Part shown: one piece after another, positions 19,141 to 28,224 of the stretch
Position numbering within the stretch: position 1 is the stretch's first letter
Layout of the letters: each line of letters begins with the position of its first letter
NCBI RefSeq assembly: GCF_002760655.1
Contig: NZ_PDOC01000009.1
Coordinates: 62,001 to 126,000, forward strand
Length of the DNA: 64,000 nucleotides
DNA from: Massilia eurypsychrophila
GTDB lineage: Bacteria; Pseudomonadota; Gammaproteobacteria; Burkholderiales; Burkholderiaceae_D
Direction: 5' to 3'
Translations under genes and position numbers: made by a program
Notes under the pieces: model-generated
The model's database searches: none
What the model was told of the DNA's origin: nothing
The model's input: only the letters and a program-made list of their open reading frames with translations

Positions 19141-20043
19141 ATGACGATATCGACGAAGCTCGTGCTGGCATTGCTGATTGCAACGGCCGGCGCCGCCCAG
19201 GCCAAGGACGGCGCCATCAACTGCGACAACTGCGCGGCCTGGAACAAACCGGTCAAGCCGTTCAACGTAGTTGCCAACACCTGGTATGTCGGCGTCGACG
19301 GCCTGTCCGTGGTGCTGATCACCGGTCCCGAGGGGCATATCCTGGTCGACGGCGCGCTGCCGCAGTCGGCCAAGATGATCGAGGCCAGCATCAAGGAGCT
19401 GGGCTTTTCGATCAAGGACGTCAAGCTGATCGTCAACTCGCACGCGCACTGGGACCATGCCGGCGCCATCGCCGCACTGCAGCGTGCCAGCGGCGCCGTC
19501 GTTGCGGCCAGCGCATCGAGTGCGCTGGGGCTGCAAAGCGGCGCCAACGTCGTCGACGATCCGCAGTACCAACGCGCGTCGACGACCCGTGCGCCCAAGG
19601 TACGCAAGGTGCGGGTGGTGGGCGGCGGCGAAGTGCTCAAGGTCGGCCCGCTGGCCATCACGGCGCACCTGACACCGGGCCACACGCCGGGCGCCACCAG
19701 CTGGTCCTGGAACTCGTGCGACGCTCAGCGCTGCGTCGACGTGGTGTATGCCGACAGCCTGAACCCGGTGTCGAGCGATGATTTCTACTTCATCGGCAAG
19801 GGTGGCAAGACGCCCGATATTTCCGCCTCTTTCGCTGGCAGCATCGCCAAGGTGGCCGCGCTCAAGTGCGACGTCGTGCTGAGCGCGCCCCCGAGCTTTT
19901 CCGACACCTTCGCCAAGGCCGCCGGCCGTACGGCCGAGCGCAATCCCTTCGTCGCGCCAGGCGGCTGCAAGGCTTATGCGGCCGACGCCGCCAAGCGACT
20001 CGACGAGCGGCTCAAGCGCGAACGCAGCGCCGCCGGCGTGTAG
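19141..20043 (+). CDS. Subclass B3-like metallo-beta-lactamase-fold protein with altered zinc ligand
   Basis: A 300-residue exported protein (signal peptide about 1-21, ending GAAQA). The B3 metal motif is seen as NSHAHWDHAG (His101, His103, Asp105, His106) and a third-site His in TPGHTPGATSW (His181). Overall phrases such as ADSLNPVSSDDFYF match subclass B3 beta-lactamases. However, where B3 enzymes have the last zinc ligand (His263 in standard numbering, in a T-P-H-P turn), this protein has L-S-A-P-P, giving Pro250. One ligand of the second zinc site is therefore missing. Beta-lactamase activity cannot be assumed; it could be a weakened lactamase, a mono-zinc enzyme or another hydrolase. 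Confidence 0.82.
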   Translation: MTISTKLVLALLIATAGAAQAKDGAINCDNCAAWNKPVKPFNVVANTWYVGVDGLSVVLITGPEGHILVDGALPQSAKMIEASIKELGFSIKDVKLIVNSHAHWDHAGAIAALQRASGAVVAASASSALGLQSGANVVDDPQYQRASTTRAPKVRKVRVVGGGEVLKVGPLAITAHLTPGHTPGATSWSWNSCDAQRCVDVVYADSLNPVSSDDFYFIGKGGKTPDISASFAGSIAKVAALKCDVVLSAPPSFSDTFAKAAGRTAERNPFVAPGGCKAYAADAAKRLDERLKRERSAAGV

Positions 20044-20061
20044 CATCGACTCCGAGACCGC

Positions 20062-20907
20062 ATGGCTACCCTGACCGACATCATCTTTTACCCCGTCAAA
20101 TCCTGCGCCGGCATCGCCGTCGTGCAAGCGCTGCTGACGGAGGCCGGCCTCGAAGTCGACGGCATCGCCGACCGCGAATGGATGCTGGTGACAAGCGACG
20201 GCCAGTTCCTCACGCAGCGCGAACATCCGCGCATGGCGCTGGTGACGCCGCGCGTGCAAGGCAGCGTGCTGCAACTGAGCGCGCCAGGGCAGGCGCCGTT
20301 CTGCATCGACATCGACCAGGCCCGCAGCGGCGTGGGCATGGCCGTGCGCATCTGGGACGACCATGTGCTGGCCGACGATTGCGGCGACCTTGCCGCCGCC
20401 TGGTTCGCCCAGGCGATCGGCGCGCCGTGCCGGCTGGTACGCTTTCCCGCCGGCGCGCGGCGCCTGACCAGCACGCGCTGGACCGGCGGCGTCGCCGCGC
20501 CGACCCGCTTTGCCGACGGCTATCCGGTGCTGGTGATCGGCGCCGCCTCGCTGGCCGACCTCAACGAGAAGCTGGTCGCCGCCGGCCGCGCGGCGCTGCC
20601 GATGGACCGCTTCCGTCCGAACCTGGTCATTGACGGGCTTGACCCGTTCGAGGAAGACTACGTCGACACTTTCGGGCTCGGCGCCGTGCGCCTGAAGGCG
20701 GTCAAACCGTGCCCGCGCTGCCCGATCCCGTCGGTCGACCAAGCCACCGGCGTGCCGGGCGCCGATCCGCTCGACATCCTGCAGGCCTACCGGCGCAAGC
20801 CCCAGCTCGACGGCGCAGTCTGCTTCGGCATGAACTGCATCGTTATCGCCGGCGCCGGCCAGCGCCTGTATGTCGGGCAGCAGGTTGACGCCGAGCTGGC
20901 ATTTTGA
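20062..20907 (+). CDS. MOSC domain protein (YcbX-like)
   Basis: A 281-residue protein with an N-terminal MOSC beta-barrel (FYPVKSCAGIAV; DREWMLVTSDGQFLTQR) and a C-terminal MOSC domain (RFRPNLVIDGLDPFEED, then KPCPRCPIPSVDQATG). MOSC proteins bind molybdenum cofactor through a conserved Cys, here probably in KPCPRC, and reduce N-hydroxylated compounds. It has no C-terminal 2Fe-2S ferredoxin domain, which E. coli YcbX does have. It starts 18 bp after the metallo-beta-lactamase-like gene, so the two may be co-transcribed. Confidence 0.88.
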   Translation: MATLTDIIFYPVKSCAGIAVVQALLTEAGLEVDGIADREWMLVTSDGQFLTQREHPRMALVTPRVQGSVLQLSAPGQAPFCIDIDQARSGVGMAVRIWDDHVLADDCGDLAAAWFAQAIGAPCRLVRFPAGARRLTSTRWTGGVAAPTRFADGYPVLVIGAASLADLNEKLVAAGRAALPMDRFRPNLVIDGLDPFEEDYVDTFGLGAVRLKAVKPCPRCPIPSVDQATGVPGADPLDILQAYRRKPQLDGAVCFGMNCIVIAGAGQRLYVGQQVDAELAF

Positions 20908-21022
20908 CAAGATAGCGGGGGAAAGCCCGCATCCTTTTCGTTTTCAAGTTTGGTAAGATGGCGTAAGGTGCAGGTTGCCGCAGGAAAACCTGCCATGAAA
21001 CTGACGGAGTCAGGAAAATTCT

Positions 21023-22156
21023 ATGTACGAGCAGGGCGCCTCGCCGCGCGAATTGCAATCCGATAACGACGCCCTCCGCGCGCGCATGGCATACCTGATG
21101 GAGCAGGCCGAGCGCAACCACACTATCATGTGCCGGCACCAGGCGTTCGACCTCGAGATTGTCGGCGCCGGCAGCTTTCCCGAGCTGATCGGCACGATCT
21201 TCCGCTCGCTGCCGGTCATTTCCGACCTCGACATCGTCACCCTGTGCCTGGTCGATCCCGAGCAGGACATCCACACCGTGATGGACAAGCTTGGCGTCGA
21301 CTTCAGCGCCTTCCCGCAGCTGGTGTTCGTCGGCCACGACAGCGTGCTCGGCTTTGTGCCGTCGCGCAGTTTGCTGCTGACGGCGCCGTCCAAGCCGCTG
21401 CTGGGGCCGTACGTGCCGACGGTGCACCAGGCCATGTTCCCGCAGCCGCCGGCCGGCCTGCAAAGCGTCGCGCTGGTGCCGCTGATCCGCAACAAGCGCA
21501 TCATCGGCAGCCTCAACCTTGGCAGCCTCGACCCGACCCGCTTCACGCCCGCGCTGGGCACCGATTTCATCGAGCACATGGCGTCGATCATTGCGATCTG
21601 CCTGGAAAACGTCATCAGCAACGAGATGCTCAAGTACATCGGCTTGACCGATTCGTTGACCGGCGTCTACAACCGCCGCTACATCGACCGTCGCCTGCTG
21701 GAAGAAATCGGCCGCGCGCGGCGCCAGGCCTACCGCATTTCCTGCCTGTACATCGACCTCGACCACTTCAAGGCCGTCAACGACACCTTCGGGCATCCCG
21801 GCGGCGACGAAGTGCTGCGCGAAGTGGCGGCGCGCATCAAGGCCGAGTTGCGCCTGTCGGACGCGCTGGGCCGCTTTGGCGGCGAAGAATTCGTCGTGCT
21901 GCTGATCGACGCCGACCTCGAAAGCGCCACGATCGTTGCGCAGCGCATCCGCGCCAGCATTGCCGACGCGCCATTCCATTTATCGACTGGCGACCAGTTG
22001 CCGATCTCCGTATCGATCGGCGTTGCCACGCTCGACGATTTCGAGCGCGACCACGCGATCGAAGGCGTGGCGCAGCAGCTGGTGGCCAAGGCCGACAGCG
22101 CGCTCTACCAGGCCAAGGAAAACGGCCGCAACCAGGTCGTGACCTCCTCCGACTGA
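21023..22156 (+). CDS. Diguanylate cyclase with N-terminal GAF/DUF484-type domain
   Basis: A 377-residue protein that should make cyclic di-GMP. A short coiled coil (LQSDNDALRARMAYLMEQAE) leads into a GAF/DUF484-like sensory domain (about 40-200). The GGDEF domain covers about 210-375, with DSLTGVYNRRY, the intact active site GGEEF (286-290) and an inhibitory I-site RLSD (277-280) exactly five residues upstream. Product inhibition is therefore likely. No membrane helices were seen, so it is cytoplasmic. The signal sensed is unknown. Its stop is followed at once by the duplicated palindrome unit. Confidence 0.9.
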   Translation: MYEQGASPRELQSDNDALRARMAYLMEQAERNHTIMCRHQAFDLEIVGAGSFPELIGTIFRSLPVISDLDIVTLCLVDPEQDIHTVMDKLGVDFSAFPQLVFVGHDSVLGFVPSRSLLLTAPSKPLLGPYVPTVHQAMFPQPPAGLQSVALVPLIRNKRIIGSLNLGSLDPTRFTPALGTDFIEHMASIIAICLENVISNEMLKYIGLTDSLTGVYNRRYIDRRLLEEIGRARRQAYRISCLYIDLDHFKAVNDTFGHPGGDEVLREVAARIKAELRLSDALGRFGGEEFVVLLIDADLESATIVAQRIRASIADAPFHLSTGDQLPISVSIGVATLDDFERDHAIEGVAQQLVAKADSALYQAKENGRNQVVTSSD

Positions 22157-22168
22157 CCTTCCAAAACC

Positions 22169-22600
22169 GGGATCAGACCCGTTTTTTTCGCATCTTGCAG
22201 TGTGCGTTTCGCTGTGCGAAAAATTGGGGTCAGACCCGTTTTTTAGATGGCCGGACTGCACTTTCATGTTCCAATAACACTGAAAGTGCAGGTGGCGCCC
22301 TTTTAACCCATGGTCAAAAGCGCCTTTTTCCGTGAAAAATCGGGGTCTGACCCCAATTTTTTTCAGCAACCAGGCCGTCACCTCCGACTAGTCTCCCGAA
22401 AAGGGCCGGACCCCAATTTTTCGCATCTTGCAGCGCGTGTTTCGCGATGCAGAAAATCGGGGTCAGACCCGTTTTTTAGACGGCCTAAGTCACTTTTACA
22501 TCGTGACAATACTGGAAGAGCTGGTTGGCGCGCCTTTATTCCACGGTCGGAGGCGCCTTTTGGCGTGAAAAATCGGGGTCTGACCCCATTTTTTTCAACT
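22169..22600. repeat. Tandemly duplicated 233-bp palindrome-rich unit
   Basis: This 474-bp gap without genes holds two copies of one composite unit, offset by 233 bp. Matching landmarks are CATCTTGCAG at 22191 and 22424, GGGGTCAGACCC at 22226 and 22459, and GGGGTCTGACCCC at 22342 and 22575. Each unit has three GGGTC-W-GACCC-type palindromes enclosing internal hairpins. In unit A one is a perfect 10-bp stem (TGCACTTTCA 22257-22266 with TGAAAGTGCA 22281-22290); in unit B it is GTCAC/GTGAC. Hairpins are kept while sequence drifts, which suggests selection on structure or recent transposition. The array ends about 30 bp from the convergent antiporter stop. Confidence 0.88.
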
Positions 22601-22630
22601 TTTTTGAGTGGTGCCTCCCCGGCGTTGGAA

Positions 22631-24616
22631 TTATTGCAGCAGGCGGCCTTCGGCGCGCGTGACGGCGTCGCCGGAGCCGCGCAGCACCACCACGTCGCCC
22701 GCGGCCAGCACCGTGTGCGGCGTTACTTCGAGGCGCTCCTTGCCGCGCCGGATCATCGTCACTTCGGCGCCTACCTCGTCGAGCTCGAGCTGCTCGACGC
22801 GCCGGCCGACCGAGCCGGCGTCGTCGCGCAGGATCACCGAATGGAGCCGCACGTACAGGTGCTCGGGATCGTCGGCCGCGTCGCTGGCGCCATGGAAGTA
22901 GCCGCGCAGCGATGCATAGCGCTCGTCGCGCGCGCTCTGCACGCGGTGCACCACGCGCCGCAGCGGCACCCCCACCATCACCAGCGCGTGCGAAGCGAGC
23001 ATCAGGCTGCCCTCGAGCGCTTCGGGCACCACCTCGGCCGCGCCAGCCTTTTTCAGCAGATCGAGGTCGGTGTCGTCATGGCTGCGCACGATCACCGGCA
23101 ACGTCGGCGCCATCTCGTGCACCAGCATTAGCACCTTCAGCGCCGACTGTGTGTCGGCATACGTGATCACCATCGCGCTGGCGCGGTAGATGCCGGCGGC
23201 GACCAGGCTCTCGCGCCGCGCCGCGTCGCCGTACGCGACGTTCGCGCCGGCCGCCTGCGCCTCGTGCACGCGCTCCGGATCGAGGTCGAGCGCCTGGTAG
23301 GCAATCTTCTCTTCACTGAGCAGCGTCGCCAGGCTTTGCCCGCTGCGCCCGAATCCAGCCACGATCACGTGTTTTTGCATCGCCATCGTGCGGCTGGCGA
23401 TCTGCGTCAGCTGCAGCGACTGCATCATCCATTCGTTGGTGGCGATCTTCATCACGATCTGGTCCGACTTGGCGATGATGAACGGCGCCACCAGCATCGA
23501 CAGCACCATCGACGCGAGCACCAGCTGGATGATGAACGGGTCCATCAGCTGGGCGCCGGCGGTCAGGTTCAGCAGCACGAAGCCGAATTCGCCCGCCTGC
23601 GCCAGCGCCAGGCCGGTGCGCATGGCGACGCCGTCGGAGGCGCCGAACAGCTTGGCCAGCAGCGCGATCAGCGCGAACTTGAGCAGCACGGGACCTGCCA
23701 GCAGAATCAGCACGATCCACCAGTTGTCCATCACCAGCCGAATATTGAGCAGCATGCCGACGGTGATGAAGAAGAGCCCTAGCAGCACGTCGCGAAACGG
23801 CTTGATGTCCTCTTCCACCTGGTGCTTGTACTGGGTCTCGGAAATGAGCATGCCGGCGACGAACGCGCCCAGCGCCATCGACAGCCCGGCCTTTTCAGTG
23901 ATCCACGCCGCGCCCAGCGTGATCAGCAGCAGGTTGAGCATGAACAGCTCCTGCGAGCGGCGCTTGACGACCAGGGTGAACCACTTGCGCATCAGCTTCT
24001 GGCCGAGGAACAGCAGCAGCACCAGCACGATCACCGCCTTCACCGCGGCCCAGCCCAGCGTGACGGCCAGCTCCTCGGGATTTTTGCCGAGCGCGGGGAT
24101 GAGGATCAGCAGCGGCACCACCGCCAGATCCTGGAACAGCAAGATGCCGATGATCTTGCGCCCGTGCGGACTTTCCAGTTCGAGCCGCTCGGTCAGCATC
24201 TTCGACACGATCGCCGTCGACGACATCGCCAGCGCGCCGCCCAGCGCGAACGCGGCCTGCCAACTGATTTGCACCGACGGCGGCAGCACGTAGCGGATCG
24301 CCCAGCCGAACGCCATCGTGGCGACGATGGTCAGCACCACCTGCGCCATCCCGAGCCCGAACACGATGCGCCGCATCGCCATCAGATGCGACAGCGAAAA
24401 CTCCAGGCCGATCGAAAACATCAGGAACACGACGCCGAATTCGGCCAGCGCATGGGTGGTGGCGTCGTTCTCGGCCATCCCCATCGCGTGCGGCCCGATC
24501 AGGATGCCGACGGCCAGGTAGCCCAGCATCGGCGGCAGGTGCAGCATGCGGAAGGCCACTACGCCGAGCACGGCGCAGCCCAGCAACAGCAATGTGAGCT
24601 CTAGTCCTGAAACCAT
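22631..24616 (-). CDS. CPA2-family K+/H+ antiporter with TrkA-N and TrkA-C domains (KefB/YbaL-like)
   Basis: A 661-residue inner-membrane cation:proton antiporter. About 12 hydrophobic segments span residues 1-385, with FSIGLEFSLSHLMAMRR and LFQDLAVVPLLILIP typical of the family. A TrkA-N/RCK nucleotide-binding domain follows (HVIVAGFGRSGQS, about 408), then a TrkA-C domain at the C terminus (LELDEVGAEVTMIRRG). The RCK domain suggests gating by NAD(H) or glutathione adducts. It is divergent from kdsD, like yrbG/kefB-type transporters near the kds-lpt operon elsewhere. Whether it is KefB, KefC or YbaL cannot be settled here. Confidence 0.88.
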   Translation of the reverse strand: MVSGLELTLLLLGCAVLGVVAFRMLHLPPMLGYLAVGILIGPHAMGMAENDATTHALAEFGVVFLMFSIGLEFSLSHLMAMRRIVFGLGMAQVVLTIVATMAFGWAIRYVLPPSVQISWQAAFALGGALAMSSTAIVSKMLTERLELESPHGRKIIGILLFQDLAVVPLLILIPALGKNPEELAVTLGWAAVKAVIVLVLLLFLGQKLMRKWFTLVVKRRSQELFMLNLLLITLGAAWITEKAGLSMALGAFVAGMLISETQYKHQVEEDIKPFRDVLLGLFFITVGMLLNIRLVMDNWWIVLILLAGPVLLKFALIALLAKLFGASDGVAMRTGLALAQAGEFGFVLLNLTAGAQLMDPFIIQLVLASMVLSMLVAPFIIAKSDQIVMKIATNEWMMQSLQLTQIASRTMAMQKHVIVAGFGRSGQSLATLLSEEKIAYQALDLDPERVHEAQAAGANVAYGDAARRESLVAAGIYRASAMVITYADTQSALKVLMLVHEMAPTLPVIVRSHDDTDLDLLKKAGAAEVVPEALEGSLMLASHALVMVGVPLRRVVHRVQSARDERYASLRGYFHGASDAADDPEHLYVRLHSVILRDDAGSVGRRVEQLELDEVGAEVTMIRRGKERLEVTPHTVLAAGDVVVLRGSGDAVTRAEGRLLQ

Positions 24617-24725
24617 GCGCCGTCGCCTGCGATGGTAGGGAAAATGTGTTTAACTGTGTCTGGCAAGTTTTTTGCTTTCCCAATTCGTTTATACTTCCGA
24701 TACGAGTGTAACCCATGAAAAAACA

Positions 24726-25724
24726 ATGCTGAAAGCTTTTGACGAAAACCTGATCCGGCGCTCCATGCTGCTCGCCCGCGAGACGCTCGAAATCGAAGCC
24801 GATGCGATCCGCGCTGTCCACCAGCGCCTGGCCACCGACGACAGCGTCGGCCACGCCGTCGCGCTGCTGCTCGCATGCAGCGGCCGCGTGGTGGTGTCGG
24901 GCATCGGCAAGTCGGGCCACATCGCGCGCAAGATCGCCGCCACGCTGGCCTCGACCGGCACGCCGGCCATGTTCGTCCACCCGGCCGAAGCGGCCCACGG
25001 CGACCTTGGCATGGTCACCCCGCAAGACGCCTTCATCGCCATCTCTAACTCTGGCGAGACGGCCGAACTGATGTCGATCCTGCCGATCGTCAAGCGCATG
25101 GGCGCGCCGCTGATCGCCATGACGGGCAAACCGGGATCGAGCCTGGCGCTGCTGGCCGACGTCCACCTCGACGTCTCGGTTGCCAAGGAAGCCTGTCCAA
25201 TGAACCTGGCGCCGACCGCCAGCACCACCGTCACGCTGGCGCTGGGCGACGCGCTGGCCGTCGCGCTGCTCGACGCGCGCGGCTTCAAGGAAGAAGACTT
25301 CGCCCGCTCGCATCCGGGCGGCGCGCTTGGCCGCCGCCTGCTGACCCACGTGTACGACGTCATGCGCAGCGGCGACGCCGTGCCGGCGGTGGGCGCCGAC
25401 GCCACCTTGCCGGCGGCACTGCTCGAGATCACCCAGAAGGGCATGGGCATGACCGCCATCGTCGACGCCGAAGGACGCCCGGTCGGCGTGTTCACCGACG
25501 GCGATTTGCGCCGCATGATCGAGCGCGTCCAGGATTTCACCAAGGTCGTCATCCGCGACGTCATGCATGCCAACCCGCGCCGCATCCACCCGGAGCAGTT
25601 GGCGGTCGACGCGGTCGCCATCATGGAAGAATTTCGCATCAACCAGATGCTGGTGGTCGACGCCGACGACAAGCTGGTCGGCGCGCTGCACATCCACGAC
25701 CTGACGCGCGCGAAGGTGATCTGA
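24726..25724 (+). CDS. kdsD: Arabinose-5-phosphate isomerase KdsD
   Basis: A 332-residue enzyme that converts ribulose-5-phosphate to arabinose-5-phosphate, the first step to Kdo for LPS. A SIS domain (about 40-175, VVSGIGKSGHIARKIAATL and AISNSGETAEL) is followed by two CBS domains (about 205-330). ATG 24726 was chosen because upstream in-frame codons are in an A/T-rich promoter-like stretch containing TATACT (24690-24695). First gene of the kdsD-kdsC-lptCAB-rpoN-hpf operon; its stop overlaps the kdsC start. Confidence 0.95.
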   Translation: MLKAFDENLIRRSMLLARETLEIEADAIRAVHQRLATDDSVGHAVALLLACSGRVVVSGIGKSGHIARKIAATLASTGTPAMFVHPAEAAHGDLGMVTPQDAFIAISNSGETAELMSILPIVKRMGAPLIAMTGKPGSSLALLADVHLDVSVAKEACPMNLAPTASTTVTLALGDALAVALLDARGFKEEDFARSHPGGALGRRLLTHVYDVMRSGDAVPAVGADATLPAALLEITQKGMGMTAIVDAEGRPVGVFTDGDLRRMIERVQDFTKVVIRDVMHANPRRIHPEQLAVDAVAIMEEFRINQMLVVDADDKLVGALHIHDLTRAKVI

Positions 25725-26269
25725 TGGACACCGCACTGAACCCGCAACCGGACCACCTGCGCCGCGCCGCCGCCATCAGGATCCTGATCCTCGACGTCGA
25801 CGGCGTGCTCACCGACGGCAGCCTGACCTACGGCGCCGACGGCGAAGTGACCAAGACCTTCAATGTGCTCGACGGCCTGGGCATCGAGCTGCTGCAGAAA
25901 ACCGGCGTGGCCGTGGCCATCATCAGCGCGCGCAAGTCGCCCGTGGTGGTGCGCCGCGCGGCCGACCTGAAGATCATGCACGTCTACCAGGGCACGCACG
26001 ACAAGCGCATCGCGTTCGCCGCGCTGCTCGAATCTACCGGCGCCAGCGCCGAACAGTGCGGCTACATCGGCGACGACGTCATCGACCTGCCGCTGCTGCG
26101 CCAGGTCGGCTTCGCCGTGACGGTGCCGACCGGGCACCCGGAAGTGCAGCACCGCGCCCATTACGTCACCCGCGCCGGCGGCGGGCGCGGCGCCGTGCGC
26201 GAAGTGTGCGACATGGTGATGCGCGCGCAGGGCAACTACGATATGGCGCTGGCGCCGTATTTCGCCTGA
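25724..26269 (+). CDS. kdsC: 3-deoxy-D-manno-octulosonate 8-phosphate phosphatase KdsC
   Basis: A 181-residue HAD-family phosphatase that makes Kdo from Kdo-8-phosphate. The nucleophile motif is LILDVDGVLTDG (about 21-32); later motifs are IISARKS, Lys in GTHDKRIAF and GDDVIDLPLL. It is a capless tetrameric HAD of normal length. The start codon overlaps the kdsD stop (TGATG), implying coupling. Confidence 0.96.
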   Translation: MDTALNPQPDHLRRAAAIRILILDVDGVLTDGSLTYGADGEVTKTFNVLDGLGIELLQKTGVAVAIISARKSPVVVRRAADLKIMHVYQGTHDKRIAFAALLESTGASAEQCGYIGDDVIDLPLLRQVGFAVTVPTGHPEVQHRAHYVTRAGGGRGAVREVCDMVMRAQGNYDMALAPYFA

Positions 26270-26272
26270 TCG

Positions 26273-26872
26273 ATGAGCAGCATGCACAAGCGCACCGCAC
26301 ACCGCTGGCGACTGAGCTCCCTGCTGATCGGCGGCGTGGTGCTGGCGCTGGGCTCCTTCTGGCTGGTGCAGGTAATCACCCGCAACGAGCTGGTGACGCC
26401 GGGCGAGGGCCTCAAGACCGAGCCTGACTACATCGTCGACAAGTTCAGTTTCGTGCGCATGACGCCGGGCGGCAAGCCGGCCTACATCATCGCCGGCGAA
26501 AAGCTGACCCACCGCCCGAGCGACGATTCGCTGCATGTGGATATGCCGGTGGTGCGCAACATGGGCTCGAAGCAGCCGCCGATGACGATGACGGCGAAAG
26601 AGGCGCACATCGACCAGACCAACAACATAGTCGACCTGGTCGGCGACGTCGATATCCGGCGCCCGCCGCAAGGCGCCTCGCAGGCACTGCACCTGCAAAC
26701 GTCCGCGCTGACCGTGTTCCCCGATGAAGAGCGGATGCAGACGAAGCAGCCGTTTCAGATGGTAGTGGGCGCCAGCACGGTGTCGGGCGTCGGCATGAAG
26801 GCCAATAACGCCACCGGCCAGGTCGATGTGCAGAGCCAGTCGCAAATGATTGTTCAGCCGCGCGCACGTTGA
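26273..26872 (+). CDS. lptC: LPS export protein LptC
   Basis: A 199-residue bitopic inner-membrane protein. One N-terminal helix (LLIGGVVLALGSFWLVQVI) is followed by a periplasmic beta-jellyroll (YIIAGEKLTHRPSDDSLHVD; AKEAHIDQTNNIVDLVGDVD). LptC links the LptB2FG transporter to LptA in the trans-envelope LPS bridge. It begins 3 bp after kdsC and precedes lptA by 34 bp. Confidence 0.93.
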   Translation: MSSMHKRTAHRWRLSSLLIGGVVLALGSFWLVQVITRNELVTPGEGLKTEPDYIVDKFSFVRMTPGGKPAYIIAGEKLTHRPSDDSLHVDMPVVRNMGSKQPPMTMTAKEAHIDQTNNIVDLVGDVDIRRPPQGASQALHLQTSALTVFPDEERMQTKQPFQMVVGASTVSGVGMKANNATGQVDVQSQSQMIVQPRAR

Positions 26873-26906
26873 GCGCGGCCGATTCGGAAGATAAATTGGA
26901 GCAAAG

Positions 26907-27470
26907 ATGAAAATAATAATGGTGGGTGTTGCTTGCTTGCTGGCGTGTGGAGCTAGCCTGGCCGAACGTGCCGATTCGCTCAAGCCGATCAAGATCAACG
27001 CCGAGTCGAGTGTGGTGAACACCGTGACCCAGGGCGGCACCGCTGAGGGCAATGTGGTGCTGACGCGCGGCACCTTGATCATGAAAGCGGAAAAGCTGAC
27101 CGCGATTGTGGACCCGCAGGGATATCAGTTCGTGACGCTGCTGGCCGCGCCCGGCGGCCTTGCCACTTTTCGCCAGAAGAAGGACGGCGGCCCTGACTTG
27201 TGGATCGAAGGCGAAGCCGAGCGCATCGAATACGACGACAAGACCGACGTGGTCAAGCTGAAGGGCCGTGCCAAGGTGCGCAACCTTGAAGGCACGCGCG
27301 TGACCGGCGGCGCCGAAGGCGCGTTCCTGTCGTACGACAGCCGCAAGGAAGTGGTCACCGCCACCAATACCGCCACCGGCGAGAGCAAGACCGGTGGCGG
27401 CCGCGTCGAGTGGATCATCGACTCCCGCAGGTCGCCCGCACCGGCGGCTCCGGCCGCGGGAAAGCAATAA
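26907..27470 (+). CDS. lptA: LPS transport periplasmic protein LptA
   Basis: A 187-residue periplasmic protein with a signal peptide ([17 protein letters not shown]) and an OstA-type jellyroll ([26 protein letters not shown] near the end). It bridges LptC to LptD and carries LPS across the periplasm. GGAG sits 8 bp before the start. The stop overlaps the lptB start (TAATG). The C terminus is a short Ala/Pro tail. Confidence 0.94.
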   Translation: MKIIMVGVACLLACGASLAERADSLKPIKINAESSVVNTVTQGGTAEGNVVLTRGTLIMKAEKLTAIVDPQGYQFVTLLAAPGGLATFRQKKDGGPDLWIEGEAERIEYDDKTDVVKLKGRAKVRNLEGTRVTGGAEGAFLSYDSRKEVVTATNTATGESKTGGGRVEWIIDSRRSPAPAAPAAGKQ

Positions 27471-28222
27471 TGGAGACCAGCTGCGGCAGTACCCTGATCG
27501 TACGCGGCCTGCAAAAGAGCTACGGCAAGCGCCTGGTGGTGCGCGACGTCTCGCTGCAGGTCGAGTGCGGCGAAGTGGTCGGACTGCTCGGGCCCAACGG
27601 CGCCGGCAAGACGACGTCGTTCTACATGATCGTCGGCCTGGTGCCGTCGGACGCCGGCTCGATCGACATCAGCGGCGTCGACATCTCGAGCATGCCGATT
27701 CACCGCCGCGCGTCGCTCGGCCTGTCGTACCTGCCGCAGGAAGCGTCGGTGTTTCGCAAGCTGACGGTGGAAGACAATATCCGCGCCGTGCTCGAACTGC
27801 AGAAGGTCGACGGCAAGGCGCTGACCAAGGCCCAGATCAACGAGCGCCTCGACACCTTGCTGGCTGACCTGCAGATCGAGAAGCTGCGCGAGAATCAGGC
27901 GCTGTCGCTGTCGGGCGGCGAGCGGCGCCGCGTCGAGATCGCGCGCGCACTGGCGACCAATCCACGCTTCGTGCTGCTCGACGAGCCGTTCGCCGGCGTC
28001 GACCCGATCGCGGTGATCGAGATCCAGCGCATCGTGCGCTTCCTGAAGGAGCGCGGCATCGGCGTGCTGATCACCGACCACAACGTACGCGAGACGCTCG
28101 GCATCTGCGACCGCGCCTACATCATCAACCAGGGCGCGGTGCTTGCGTCCGGCCGCCCCGACGACATCATCGCAGACGAATCGGTTCGGCGCGTCTACCT
28201 CGGTGAACACTTCCGGATGTAG
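27470..28222 (+). CDS. lptB: LPS export ABC transporter ATPase LptB
   Basis: A 250-residue ABC ATPase powering LPS extraction by LptB2FG. Walker A is GPNGAGKTT (about 42-50), the signature is [10 protein letters not shown] and Walker B is [13 protein letters not shown]. The switch His is in [10 protein letters not shown]. The start METSCGSTL overlaps the lptA stop; an upstream in-frame start would lie inside lptA. It is followed 2 bp later by rpoN. Confidence 0.97.
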   Translation: METSCGSTLIVRGLQKSYGKRLVVRDVSLQVECGEVVGLLGPNGAGKTTSFYMIVGLVPSDAGSIDISGVDISSMPIHRRASLGLSYLPQEASVFRKLTVEDNIRAVLELQKVDGKALTKAQINERLDTLLADLQIEKLRENQALSLSGGERRRVEIARALATNPRFVLLDEPFAGVDPIAVIEIQRIVRFLKERGIGVLITDHNVRETLGICDRAYIINQGAVLASGRPDDIIADESVRRVYLGEHFRM

Positions 28223-28224
28223 CC

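Noticed and set aside
24716-24733. Five-codon upstream frame (ATG AAA AAA CAA TGC TGA) overlapping the kdsD start
   Set aside because: Too short and without a ribosome-binding site; nothing supports a leader peptide.
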